From Bacteroidota bacterium (GTDB lineage: Bacteria > Bacteroidota > Bacteroidia > Chitinophagales > Chitinophagaceae): 64,000 nt of DNA. Of this stretch, positions 17,605 to 25,830 are shown piece after piece. The stretch lies in assembly GCA_023409975.1 (NCBI GenBank), contig JAEYQO010000056.1, forward strand, positions 55,659-119,658, written 5' to 3'. The translations under genes were made by a program, and so were the position numbers. The notes beneath the pieces are model-generated. The model searched no databases. It worked only from the letters and a program-made list of their open reading frames with translations, and was not told where the DNA came from. Every line of letters starts with the position of its first letter. Position 1 is the first letter of the stretch.

Positions 17605-18147
17605 CTAGTGTGGGTCGGTCAGAGAACCGGAACCACAGCCCAGGCAGTGCCCGTTGTTCTTGGTCGTATCGTAGGGTACGGAACGGTATGGTAGCATTTC
17701 CGTGGTGATAGTAGCCGGGGTATGGTTTGTACCCTCCTCCCGGTGAACATTACCAGAGAACTGCTGTACTTCGTTTAAATGCATCTCACCATTATTCAGG
17801 CCGGCATTGTCGTTTTCAAGAACGTTACTTCCATAGTCCAACCCGTCGTCGCCCACCTGTGGGTGATTGAGCAGGGAACCCGTATTCGTCAACTGGCGAT
17901 TACCCTGAAATTGCTGAATCTCATTCATTTGAATAGTGTTCTGGTATTGGATCAGCTCTTCGGTTTCCTGGTTGTAGGAACCTGTGTTCAATTTTACACG
18001 GGTGTTATCCACGTCCGTGCGCGAGCCCTGCCGTTCCATTTGCATAATCCTTTCGTTATCCATATCCGTTCGGTATGTCCTGTTAGTCTGGGCCTCTGCG
18101 AGACCGGCGAACCCAAACAAGCTCATTATTAAAATCATCCTTTTCAT
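17605..18147 (-). CDS. Secreted protein with an internal repeat, function unknown
   Basis: The 180-residue product starts with a signal peptide (MKRMILIMSLFGFAGLAEAQ). The mature chain is rich in Asn, Gln, Thr and Glu. Two similar segments, MNEIQQFQGN and LNEVQQFSGN, lie about 50 residues apart, suggesting an internal duplication. The C-terminus has a glycine-cysteine patch (HCLGCGSG). No family is recognised. It is followed by a strong terminator and read divergently from nfu. Its composition resembles the neighbouring 123-residue protein. Confidence 0.62.
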   Translation of the reverse strand: MKRMILIMSLFGFAGLAEAQTNRTYRTDMDNERIMQMERQGSRTDVDNTRVKLNTGSYNQETEELIQYQNTIQMNEIQQFQGNRQLTNTGSLLNHPQVGDDGLDYGSNVLENDNAGLNNGEMHLNEVQQFSGNVHREEGTNHTPATITTEMLPYRSVPYDTTKNNGHCLGCGSGSLTDPH

Positions 18148-18262
18148 AACACGTCGTTTTTTTCCTTGCCCTTAAAAAAGGAAAAACCATACCTCTCCCC
18201 GGTAAATCCTTCAAAAACAGTGTTAAAGCTATTTGCGGTGTCTATAGATGTATTAACCTATC

Positions 18263-18297
18263 TTTTGGCTCGGAAGCCTAACAATTAAGTATTTTTG
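18263..18297 (+). promoter_or_regulatory. Promoter of nfu
   Basis: TTTTG at 18263-18267 is followed after 22 bases by TATTTTTG at 18290-18297. Both match the Bacteroidota -33/-7 pair (TTTG and TAnnTTTG) at normal spacing. The nfu ATG follows 14 bases later at 18312, implying a very short leader. Confidence 0.75.
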
Positions 18298-18311
18298 CAA
18301 AAAGAATCGAT

Positions 18312-18905
18312 ATGCTGAAGACAGGTAATACTATAGTGAGTATATATACGGAAATGACACCGAACCCTGAGACGATGAAATTTGTAGCTAACAAATTATT
18401 GTATCCGGGCAAGAGCATTGATTTTCCTGACGAGGCTTCTGCGGCTCCGTCGCCCCTGGCTAAGGAACTATTTGCCTTTCCTTTTATACGCGCCGTGTTT
18501 ATTGCCAGCAACTTTGTCACCCTTACCAAGACACCTGATACCCAGTGGGATGACGTCATTCCTACTGTTCGTGAGTTCCTGAAGCAATACCTTCAGGATA
18601 ATAAAGCGGTGATCAATGAAGATGAGATTGTAGCCCGTCCGGTAGCGTCCAACGATGTGAATGCTGACGACAGCGATATTGTGAAGCGAATAAAGGAGCT
18701 ACTGGAGAATTATGTGAAGCCTGCCGTTGAAATGGATGGTGGCGCAATTAGTTTCCGCGGCTATGAAGATGGTGTCGTGAAACTGATGATGCAGGGTTCC
18801 TGTTCCGGTTGCCCGTCTTCGATGATAACTTTGAAGGCCGGAATTGAGGGAATGATGAAAAGGATGATCCCTGAGGTAAAAGAAGTAGTTGCAGAAGCAG
18901 AATAA
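18312..18905 (+). CDS. nfu: NifU-like Fe-S carrier (Nfu)
   Basis: The 197-residue protein combines an N-terminal Nfu_N domain (residues about 8-100, with TEMTPNPETMKFVANKLL and the LF-x-FPFIRAVFIASNFVTLTK core) with a C-terminal NifU domain (residues about 118-190). The latter carries the cluster-binding CxxC in GSCSGCPSSMITLKAGIE. Such proteins deliver clusters to targets after assembly on IscU. It is transcribed from its own promoter near the isc operon, which supports a shared pathway, and is followed by a bidirectional terminator shared with clpP. Confidence 0.94.
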   Translation: MLKTGNTIVSIYTEMTPNPETMKFVANKLLYPGKSIDFPDEASAAPSPLAKELFAFPFIRAVFIASNFVTLTKTPDTQWDDVIPTVREFLKQYLQDNKAVINEDEIVARPVASNDVNADDSDIVKRIKELLENYVKPAVEMDGGAISFRGYEDGVVKLMMQGSCSGCPSSMITLKAGIEGMMKRMIPEVKEVVAEAE

Positions 18906-18930
18906 GTTCAGACTTTTGTAGATATAATGA

Positions 18931-18954
18931 AGAAGGCCGGATATCCGGCCTTCT
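18931..18954. terminator. Bidirectional terminator between nfu and clpP
   Basis: A perfect 10-bp inverted repeat (AGAAGGCCGG) has arms at 18931-18940 and 18945-18954 around the loop ATAT. It lies between convergent nfu and clpP. Confidence 0.85.
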
Positions 18955-18981
18955 TTAGTTTTGATAAAAGTTGTCAGTGAA

Positions 18982-19695
18982 CTACTTTTCTGACCCTGGA
19001 TTTTCCAGTGCCTTCCGAGGATTACGTTCCAGAACCTCATCTACCATTCCGTAGTCTTTGGCTTCCTGGGCTGTCATCCAGTAATCACGATCGCTGTCTT
19101 TCTCAACTTTGTTGAACTTCTGTCCGCTATGGTAGGCGATGATCTCATAAAGCTCTTTCTTCAGCTTTCCGATTTCGCGAGCTGTGATTTCGATGTCGCT
19201 GGCCTGACCTTCGGCTCCTCCGAGAGGTTGGTGGATCATTACCCTGCTGTGTTTGAGAGCAGTTCTTTTACCTTTGGTGCCTGCACACATGAGCACAGCC
19301 GCCATAGAAGCAGCAATACCCGTGCAGATAGTAGAAACTTCGGGGTTGATGATTTGCATGGTATCATAAATACCGAGACCTGCATATACGCTACCGCCGG
19401 GACTGTTGATATACATCTGAACGTCGCGGTTCCGGTCTGTGCTTTCCAGGAACAGGAGCTGCGCTGTGATAATATTTGCCACCTGATCGTTGATTGCTTC
19501 GCCCATGAAGATGATCCTGTCCATCATCAGACGGGAGAATACATCCATCTGCGCCACATTCAAAGGACGCTCTTCAATGATATATGGGGTCAGTGCAAGG
19601 GGGCTCTTGATCACCGAAGAAGAATAACTGTCGAGAGTTAAACTACTTATGCCATGATGTTTAATGGCATATTTGCGGAATTCGTTTGAATGCAT
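18982..19695 (-). CDS. clpP: ATP-dependent Clp protease proteolytic subunit
   Basis: The 237-residue protein is ClpP. It has RIIFMGEAINDQVANIITAQLLFLE, YINSPGGSVYAGLGIYDTM, the nucleophile block GIAASMAAVLMCAG (serine), the histidine block SRVMIHQPLGGAEGQASDIEI, and the aspartate region DSDRDYWMTAQEAKDYGMVD. It forms a 14-subunit barrel that degrades unfolded substrates fed by ClpX or ClpC. The N-terminal 45 residues before PYIIEERP are longer than in E. coli and may be a propeptide. No clpX follows; the neighbour is nfu, convergent. Confidence 0.95.
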   Translation of the reverse strand: MHSNEFRKYAIKHHGISSLTLDSYSSSVIKSPLALTPYIIEERPLNVAQMDVFSRLMMDRIIFMGEAINDQVANIITAQLLFLESTDRNRDVQMYINSPGGSVYAGLGIYDTMQIINPEVSTICTGIAASMAAVLMCAGTKGKRTALKHSRVMIHQPLGGAEGQASDIEITAREIGKLKKELYEIIAYHSGQKFNKVEKDSDRDYWMTAQEAKDYGMVDEVLERNPRKALENPGSEK

Positions 19696-19850
19696 AAAGT
19701 GTATTTTTGGAATTCAGAATTTAAAGTTGAGTAAAACAATTTTAAAACCACAATAAATTTAGTGCCATATAGACACAGGTAAGGACAGAAAGGCAAACGA
19801 GCCTGCGGCCCTGCCCTCTGATAAAGGTACAGACTTCCATCTCCGCACAC

Positions 19851-20822
19851 ATGAAATTCGCACTGGAACTGGATATTCCGCCACTTTCCCCTCCTGTTAC
19901 CTATCGGGATCAACTGCTTCTGACAGGGTCCTGTTTCACTGAGCATATGGCAGACCGGCTTTCCCAGCACCGGTTCCGTCTGATGTCCAATCCCCATGGC
20001 ATTCTGTTCAATCCACTTTCTGTGGTGAAAAGTTTGAACTCCTACGTTGCGGCCAGAGCGTACAAGGAGTCGGAGCTGTTCTTTCTCAATGAACTTTGGA
20101 ATAGCTGGGACCATCACACCCGTTTCTCTGATCCCGACCCTGCTATAGTGCTGGAGCAGATCAATGCCAGTCAGCACGCAGCAGCAGCGTGTATCAGAAA
20201 AGCCGGTTGGATTATGATCACACTTGGTTCTGCTTTTCAATACCAGCTAAAAGAGAGTGGCCAACCTGTGGCTAATAATCACCGGGCTCCGGCCGAGTGG
20301 TTCATCAAGAAGCTATTGTCTGTAGAGGAAATCGTTTCGGCCTTTGAAGAATGTATCAGGAATATCCGGACGGTCAATCCGGAAGTTCGTTTTCTGTTTA
20401 CGATAAGTCCGGTGCGACATATCCGCGATGGTGTTATAGCAAACAACCGAAGTAAAGCGAGGCTACTGGAGGCGGTTCATACATTGCGGGAGCGACAGCC
20501 CTCGCTGGTTTATTTCCCTGCGTATGAACTGGTCATTGATATCCTTCGGGATTACCGGTACTATGATATCGATCTGGTGCATCCCAACTATCAGGCTACC
20601 CAGTTCGTCTGGGAGCAGTTTGTGAAAGCGTGTATCGAACCTAGGGATCGGCAGGTGATGGCCCGGGTTCATGATGTGGTGATAGCCCGAAATCATAAAC
20701 CAAGGTTTCCGGATACAGAAGCCCATAGAAGATTCCGGAGGGCATACAGGGTCAAGGTGGAGGAGCTTATGAAAGAATATCCCTTCCTCGACCTTCAGCA
20801 AGAGCTGGAATACTTCTCCTAA
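19851..20822 (+). CDS. GSCFA domain protein
   Basis: The 323-residue product shows the family-naming block LLTGSCFTEHMADRL near residue 25, then the NPHGILFNPLSVVKSL segment, ITLGSAFQY, and the later FTISPVRHIRDG and DLVHPNYQATQ blocks. GSCFA proteins resemble SGNH-type hydrolases: the GSC-F segment, a later asparagine/glycine block and the terminal D-x-x-H (here DLVHPN) would supply the catalytic residues. The substrate is unknown. No signal peptide is seen. The 3' end overlaps that of the convergent bactofilin gene by 4 bp. Confidence 0.88.
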   Translation: MKFALELDIPPLSPPVTYRDQLLLTGSCFTEHMADRLSQHRFRLMSNPHGILFNPLSVVKSLNSYVAARAYKESELFFLNELWNSWDHHTRFSDPDPAIVLEQINASQHAAAACIRKAGWIMITLGSAFQYQLKESGQPVANNHRAPAEWFIKKLLSVEEIVSAFEECIRNIRTVNPEVRFLFTISPVRHIRDGVIANNRSKARLLEAVHTLRERQPSLVYFPAYELVIDILRDYRYYDIDLVHPNYQATQFVWEQFVKACIEPRDRQVMARVHDVVIARNHKPRFPDTEAHRRFRRAYRVKVEELMKEYPFLDLQQELEYFS

Positions 20823-21232
20823 TTCTCATGTAGAACAATGCCTTCTGGCTGTACGCTGGCCCGTGCTTTGGGAAGTTCCATGATGCAGTGGCCATTGAAT
20901 ACGGCATTGGGTTCCATCTGCAGCCGGTTGGTATTCAGATTCCCCTGAATAATGCAGCTTGCTTTCAGGGATAACAGATCACCGGCGGTGATATTACCGA
21001 TCACGGTGCCGTGCACATCGATATTCACTGCCTGAATATCCCCCTCTACTCTGCCGGTAGAAATAATGACCACTTTGGAATTGCAGAAGACATTGCCGTA
21101 AACGACGCCATCGATCCTGATGTCTCCCTCTGCTTCGATATCTCCACGAATCTGGAAACCCTCGGCCAGAATACTTACTTTGTCTGCTACTGCAGATTGT
21201 TTTGGATCCTTTTGTTTTTTGCCGGAGAACAT
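20819..21232 (-). CDS. Bactofilin-family protein
   Basis: The 137-residue protein has a bactofilin (DUF583) beta-helix core, with regularly spaced hydrophobic and glycine positions: ILAEGFQIRGDIEAEGDIRIDGVVYGNV, STGRVEGDIQAVNIDVHGTVIGNI, SLKASCIIQGNL. It is flanked by short basic and acidic unstructured ends. Bactofilins polymerise without nucleotide and scaffold cell-envelope enzymes. No peptidase partner such as LmdC is adjacent; the nearest genes are the GSCFA protein (convergent) and yidC (divergent). Confidence 0.88.
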   Translation of the reverse strand: MFSGKKQKDPKQSAVADKVSILAEGFQIRGDIEAEGDIRIDGVVYGNVFCNSKVVIISTGRVEGDIQAVNIDVHGTVIGNITAGDLLSLKASCIIQGNLNTNRLQMEPNAVFNGHCIMELPKARASVQPEGIVLHEN

Positions 21233-21350
21233 AACTGGTGTTTAGAGTTGTGAACTGTTCCCGAGCCGCAAGGCGACAAAGGTATGAGGCGTAAATATAC
21301 AGTTTTCAGCCGGAGCCCGCTACCCAACAGCCAAACAAACTCAATTTACC

Positions 21351-21358
21351 TACCTTTG
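21351..21358 (+). promoter_or_regulatory. Bacteroidota -7 element upstream of yidC
   Basis: TACCTTTG at 21351-21358 matches TAnnTTTG exactly and lies 19 bases before the yidC ATG at 21378. No clear -33 TTTG was seen at the standard distance. Confidence 0.55.
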
Positions 21359-21377
21359 CTGCCAATTTTTCCACTTA

Positions 21378-23186
21378 ATGGATCGTAATCAGATAATAGG
21401 CTTTCTACTATTGTTGGCCCTGCTGGGAGGCTATGTAGTATATAATAACCAGACGCAAAAGCAATTTCTGGAGCAGAAGCGAATTGACTCTATCGCCCAG
21501 GCTAAAGCGCATCCCCGGCCACTGGCTGACACCGCTGTCATCGCACAGCCAACTCCGGCGGCAGATCCTTTGAACGATTCACTCCGCCGCACCCTTCCTC
21601 CTGCTTTCAATGGTACAGCGGAGGAGATCGTGCTACAGAATGAGAAGCTGGCGCTAACATTTTCCACCAAGGGTGCCTATCCTCAGCGCGCACAGGTGAA
21701 GGACTACCTTACCTACGATCAGGAACCTTTATATCTTTTTTCCGGTGCCGGTAACCAGCTGAGCATCACCCTTCCCGTGAACAATGGGAGTGTGGCTACG
21801 TCCGATCTTTATTTCACACCGGTTTTGAAAACTGCGGAGAATGGCGATCAGATCCTGTCTTTCTCGGCTGATCTGGGTGCAGGTAAAGCGGTAAACCTTA
21901 GCTACACCCTGCCAAAGGACGAGTACATGCTGAAGGTGAATATCACTACCTCCGGTATGGCTTCAGACCAGCTACCTGTTCTCTGGGAAACCACCACGTT
22001 ACATACCGAGCGTGATATTACCAACGAGCGTACCAACGCCCAGGTGTACTACCGGTTTATGGATGGTGATAAAGACTATTATACGATCACTGAAGATGAG
22101 ACTGAAAACCTCAATCAGCAGGTTCAGTGGGTGGGTTTCAGAATGCATTTCTTTAACTCTTCCCTGATCGCAGAAAAGGGTTTCAACAATGCAGAGATCC
22201 GCACCTCGGTCAATCTGGACAGCAATCATGTGGCGAAGAACCGCACCGTATTCCAGCTGCCTGCACAGGCAGGCGCTAACCAGACTGCAGACCTGAGCTG
22301 GTATATAGGGCCTAACCACTATAGCACCCTCCGTTCTTACAAAATCGATCTGGACGATATGGTGCCGCTGGGATATGGTATCATGGCTTTCGTTAAGTAC
22401 ATCAACAAATTCCTGATCATACCGATTTTTAATGTCCTCAGCAGTTTTATCGGCAACTATGGTGTTATCATCATGCTGATGACGATTATCATTCGCCTGA
22501 TCCTTTCCTTCTTTACCTATAAGAGCTATCTCTCTGCCGCGAAGATGCGGGTTCTGAAACCTGAGATCGATGAGCTGAGAGCGAAGTATGGTGATGATCA
22601 GCAGAAGTTCGGCATGGAACAAATGAAGCTTTTCCGTACGGCGGGAGTTAATCCACTGGGAGGCTGTCTGCCAACACTCTTCCAGCTACCCATCCTGTTT
22701 GCGATGTTCTATTTCTTCCCGTCGTCGATAGAGCTGCGACAGGAGTCATTCCTTTGGGCCAACGACCTGTCGACCTATGATAGTATCGCCAATCTACCTT
22801 TCAATATCCCGTTCTATGGCAGCCATGTGAGTTTGTTCACACTGCTGATGACCGCATCGAGCTTGTTCCTGGCGCTGTATAACAGGAATATGACTGCCGA
22901 TCCGAACAATCCGATGCTGAAGTGGATGCCGTATATTTTCCCTTTCCTGCTGATCGGTGTGTTCAACAAAATGGCGGCGGCCCTTACTTTCTACTACTTC
23001 TTCTCCAATATGATCAGTATTGCACAGCAGTTCATCATCCAGAAGTACATTATCGATGAGGACAAGATTCACAAGCAGATACAGGAGAACAAGAATAAGC
23101 CTGCAACCCCCTCCAAATGGCAGCAAAGGATCGAGGAGATGCAGAAAGCCCAGATGGACAAAATGAAAAATCAGAAAAAGAAATAA
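21378..23186 (+). CDS. yidC: Membrane protein insertase YidC
   Basis: The 602-residue protein has an N-terminal membrane anchor (MDRNQIIGFLLLLALLGGYVVYNN), a large periplasmic domain (about residues 60-330), and the conserved Oxa1-type core from about 355 with several membrane helices. The core contains YGVIIMLMTIIIRLILSFFTYKSYLSAAKMRVLKPEI, including the conserved arginine of the hydrophilic groove, and GGCLPTLFQLPILFAMFYFFPSSIELR. The C-terminus is strongly basic (KMKNQKKK), suiting ribosome contact. YidC inserts inner-membrane proteins with or without SecYEG. Transcription probably starts at the TACCTTTG element upstream and ends at the terminator directly after the stop. Confidence 0.97.
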   Translation: MDRNQIIGFLLLLALLGGYVVYNNQTQKQFLEQKRIDSIAQAKAHPRPLADTAVIAQPTPAADPLNDSLRRTLPPAFNGTAEEIVLQNEKLALTFSTKGAYPQRAQVKDYLTYDQEPLYLFSGAGNQLSITLPVNNGSVATSDLYFTPVLKTAENGDQILSFSADLGAGKAVNLSYTLPKDEYMLKVNITTSGMASDQLPVLWETTTLHTERDITNERTNAQVYYRFMDGDKDYYTITEDETENLNQQVQWVGFRMHFFNSSLIAEKGFNNAEIRTSVNLDSNHVAKNRTVFQLPAQAGANQTADLSWYIGPNHYSTLRSYKIDLDDMVPLGYGIMAFVKYINKFLIIPIFNVLSSFIGNYGVIIMLMTIIIRLILSFFTYKSYLSAAKMRVLKPEIDELRAKYGDDQQKFGMEQMKLFRTAGVNPLGGCLPTLFQLPILFAMFYFFPSSIELRQESFLWANDLSTYDSIANLPFNIPFYGSHVSLFTLLMTASSLFLALYNRNMTADPNNPMLKWMPYIFPFLLIGVFNKMAAALTFYYFFSNMISIAQQFIIQKYIIDEDKIHKQIQENKNKPATPSKWQQRIEEMQKAQMDKMKNQKKK

Positions 23187-23191
23187 GTTGA

Positions 23192-23217
23192 AAAGGCCGC
23201 GGAGAGCGGCCTTTTTC
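23192..23217 (+). terminator. Terminator of yidC
   Basis: A perfect 10-bp stem (AAAAGGCCGC) has arms at 23192-23201 and 23207-23216, loop GGAGA, and ends in a T-run. It lies 6 bp after the yidC stop. Confidence 0.88.
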
Positions 23218-23385
23218 ATATCCCGCAGAGCAGGCTATGATCTTAATCATAGAATTTTTCTTGAATTACTTCGAAAGCCGTATATTGGGAAACGTTTTTT
23301 TGCTTTATACCTGAACGACTTCACCTTGCTTTCGTTTCAATAGGGGTAAATGGTTCCATGGCTATCGCGCCTGAACCCAATTTTC

Positions 23386-23417
23386 AAAAGCTGTCCTGCG
23401 AGGGACAGCTTTTTTTT
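23386..23417 (+). terminator. Orphan terminator in the yidC-tamL gap
   Basis: An 11-bp perfect stem (AAAAGCTGTCC) has arms at 23386-23396 and 23403-23413, with a 6-nt loop and a run of eight T residues. yidC already has its own terminator 170 bp earlier. This one therefore either backs it up, acts for the convergent tamL transcript, or ends an unrecognised short transcript from 23220-23385, a segment in which no gene is seen. Confidence 0.8.
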
Positions 23418-23452
23418 AGTGGTCAGTGGTCAGTGGTCAGTGGTCAGTAGTC
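23418..23452. repeat. Heptamer tandem repeat AGTGGTC
   Basis: Five adjacent 7-bp units start at 23418, 23425, 23432, 23439 and 23446. The first four read AGTGGTC and the last AGTAGTC. The repeat begins immediately after the T-run of the preceding terminator. It resembles the short tandemly repeated heptamers known from cyanobacteria and other phyla. Confidence 0.9.
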
Positions 23453-23519
23453 AGGTTAGTTGGTTAGGGGGGTATACTACTATGGGTTCAATCAGGGACT
23501 CATACTGACGGCTGATTAC

Positions 23520-25829
23520 TTAGAAAGGATATCCGATGGCCAGATTGAAGATCAGATTCTCCTGTCGCCATTGTTTGTCTCCGGGGTTGATTTCATCCCA
23601 TACCCATCTGTTTCCAGCTTCCAGCCAGGGCTTGCGAATTGGGAAACCCAGATCAAGGCGAATGGTGAGAATGTCGAAATCGAGTCTGAGTCCTACCCCC
23701 GCGTCCATTGCCAATTCATTATAAAAGTTTCCGGTAAAATTTCCCCCCGGGAAACGGGGGTCCTCATTAGCCAGCCAGATATTTCCCGCATCAAAGAAAA
23801 CCGCTCCATTCAGGAACTGGTAAATATGCTTGCGGATCTCGGTGTTGAACTCCAGTTTAATATCACCCAGCGTTTCGATAAAGGTTTCCCTGCCCGTACC
23901 ATCGGTAGCCAGGTACCGTTCATTGAATGTTCCAGGACCCACCAGACGCGCTCTGAAACCCCTCAGGCTACTCGCCCCGCCGCTGAAGAACTGCTTGATA
24001 TTTGGCAGATGTCTGCTGCTACCGAACGGATGTCCATATCCAATGATGATCCTGCTGGCCCAGATATCATTTTTATGTGCCGAGTAGTTTCTGTAATACC
24101 GGCCATCTACCTGCATCTTCAGATACTGAGATAATTCAGTCCCGAATATTTCCTGTCTGCCGGAAGACGAACCACTGCTGAAGGCGCTGAAGGGATTGCC
24201 GGAGATATCTGCCAGCCCGTTGAAGTAGAAATTGTTCTTTCTCAGACCAGTCGCCTGTCCGTTGAAGGTATATTCATAGCTCGGTCCGATGATCAGCCCG
24301 TTGAAGATCAGGTTGCTGAAGTTCACCTCACCTACTGTAGGAACGCCAATGGTGTCTGTTCTGACGTAATTCACATTAAGGGGGAACAAGCGATGGTCTT
24401 TTCGTATCTCTTCCTTCCAGGTATATCCCCAGCCTACTTTTGCGGAATGTATCCGGTAGAGCTGCCGTCTGACAGAAATATCATAGCTCGTCAGGATATT
24501 CGTCCGGGGAATGAACATGCTGGAAGGAACCACATCGAAAAAGGGTATGATGAAGCGGGGTATTGAAAGCTCCACATCTGCCCCACCCTCCATAGTAGCC
24601 GGTCGTTTCACATTTCCTCCGGCCTGCGCCTCATATCCTGCTCTCAGTCGTACCGTCAATAGTTCTGCTCCCCGCAGGGCATTTCTGTTGCGCCAGCTCA
24701 ATTGTGTCTGGGTTCCTAAACGACTGTCATTCTGGGAGGCCACGCCTATTTCCAGTCGAAGTGACTTCTTTGGGTAAGGAGTTAGGTAGTAATAGACGTC
24801 GAGTCTGGGATCAACAGGATTGTTCACCGGATCAAACCGGTTCTTTACAAACTTGAAGGTTCCCAGCGAAACGAGTCGGTGCAGCGCCAGATTTTGTTCT
24901 GTGCGGTTATAAATCTCTTCAGGTTTGAACTGCATGGCCTGGTCGAATACGATCGGCCGGAACGTGTTGGCCGGATCGATCATGAAGAAGCCGTCATGAA
25001 ACCCGGCATTTTCCTTAAGGGTGTCTTCCTGCGCAGACATCAGCCTGAAGTTGGGGTAGACAAATACGTTGTTTATCCGGTAGACATAATAGGCCAGCTC
25101 AGATGCTTCTTCATGTTTGGGCCGCACATACAGATCTACCTGATGGTTGCCCACACTACTATCGCTCCAGATCAACAGATGATCAGGCTTAAAGTAGAAG
25201 TAGCCCTGTTCGCTCAGAACCTTGTCGATCCGGATCCGCTCACCCTTGATCAGGTCCAGATTGAAAGGCATTCCTGATTTCAGCAGGGAATTTCTTTTAG
25301 TCATAGCCACATCAATGCTCACCTGTGAGGAATCGATCGGAAATTCCACATGTCTTATATGGTACAAAGGACCTGTCCGTACATCAAAAAAAGCCTGCGT
25401 TTTCTTCTTTTTTGTTTCCAGCCGCCCGGCTACCTCCGGAAAGAAATAGCCCCTGTTCTCCATAATGTTCTTTAGCGTCTTTTCATTCTCCTCCATATCA
25501 AAGGTGCTGGCTAAAACAGGGGGCTCACCCAGCTTCCGCAGTGTGTTTCTGAAGAACCCTCTTTTGTTGGTATCCCCAGCCATAGAATAAAGTCCCAGCC
25601 TCAAACGCATCCCGAGTAACTTCCGGTTAGGTTTCGGTTGTATGGCACTCTCCAGGTCTCTCCGGGTTGTCTTGCGATACCGGCTGTCGCCGTGGGCATC
25701 GTTGATTTTCACATCAGCACCTGTAAAAAGACTATCGCCTTCAGGTACCAGGCGAGTCGTGTTGCAGGCCGAAAAAGTTGCGGCTGCAAAAGGGATCAGC
25801 AGATAAATTGCCAGTTTCTTACAGCTCAT
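23520..25829 (-). CDS. tamL: Lipoprotein BamA/TamA-family outer-membrane protein TamL
   Basis: The 769-residue protein begins with a lipoprotein signal peptide ending in FSAC (C21), then N-terminal POTRA-like domains (about 30-370). A C-terminal Omp85 barrel follows, ending in NLIFNLAIGYPF with a terminal phenylalanine typical of outer-membrane barrels. Near residue 640 the segment GGASSLRGFRARLVGPG matches the conserved G-x-x-SLRG-F block (surface loop 6, VRGF/Y motif) of the family. In Bacteroidota the lipid-anchored TamA homologue is called TamL and works with TamB. Here the start is 1 bp from the tamB stop, supporting an operon. The pair is thought to help assemble the envelope. Confidence 0.92.
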   Translation of the reverse strand: MSCKKLAIYLLIPFAAATFSACNTTRLVPEGDSLFTGADVKINDAHGDSRYRKTTRRDLESAIQPKPNRKLLGMRLRLGLYSMAGDTNKRGFFRNTLRKLGEPPVLASTFDMEENEKTLKNIMENRGYFFPEVAGRLETKKKKTQAFFDVRTGPLYHIRHVEFPIDSSQVSIDVAMTKRNSLLKSGMPFNLDLIKGERIRIDKVLSEQGYFYFKPDHLLIWSDSSVGNHQVDLYVRPKHEEASELAYYVYRINNVFVYPNFRLMSAQEDTLKENAGFHDGFFMIDPANTFRPIVFDQAMQFKPEEIYNRTEQNLALHRLVSLGTFKFVKNRFDPVNNPVDPRLDVYYYLTPYPKKSLRLEIGVASQNDSRLGTQTQLSWRNRNALRGAELLTVRLRAGYEAQAGGNVKRPATMEGGADVELSIPRFIIPFFDVVPSSMFIPRTNILTSYDISVRRQLYRIHSAKVGWGYTWKEEIRKDHRLFPLNVNYVRTDTIGVPTVGEVNFSNLIFNGLIIGPSYEYTFNGQATGLRKNNFYFNGLADISGNPFSAFSSGSSSGRQEIFGTELSQYLKMQVDGRYYRNYSAHKNDIWASRIIIGYGHPFGSSRHLPNIKQFFSGGASSLRGFRARLVGPGTFNERYLATDGTGRETFIETLGDIKLEFNTEIRKHIYQFLNGAVFFDAGNIWLANEDPRFPGGNFTGNFYNELAMDAGVGLRLDFDILTIRLDLGFPIRKPWLEAGNRWVWDEINPGDKQWRQENLIFNLAIGYPF

Positions 25830-25830
25830 A

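Noticed and set aside
23460..24134. 224-residue plus-strand open frame opposite tamL
   Set aside because: It lies antisense inside the tamL gene, has no domain-like features and is explained by the strong codon bias of the real gene.
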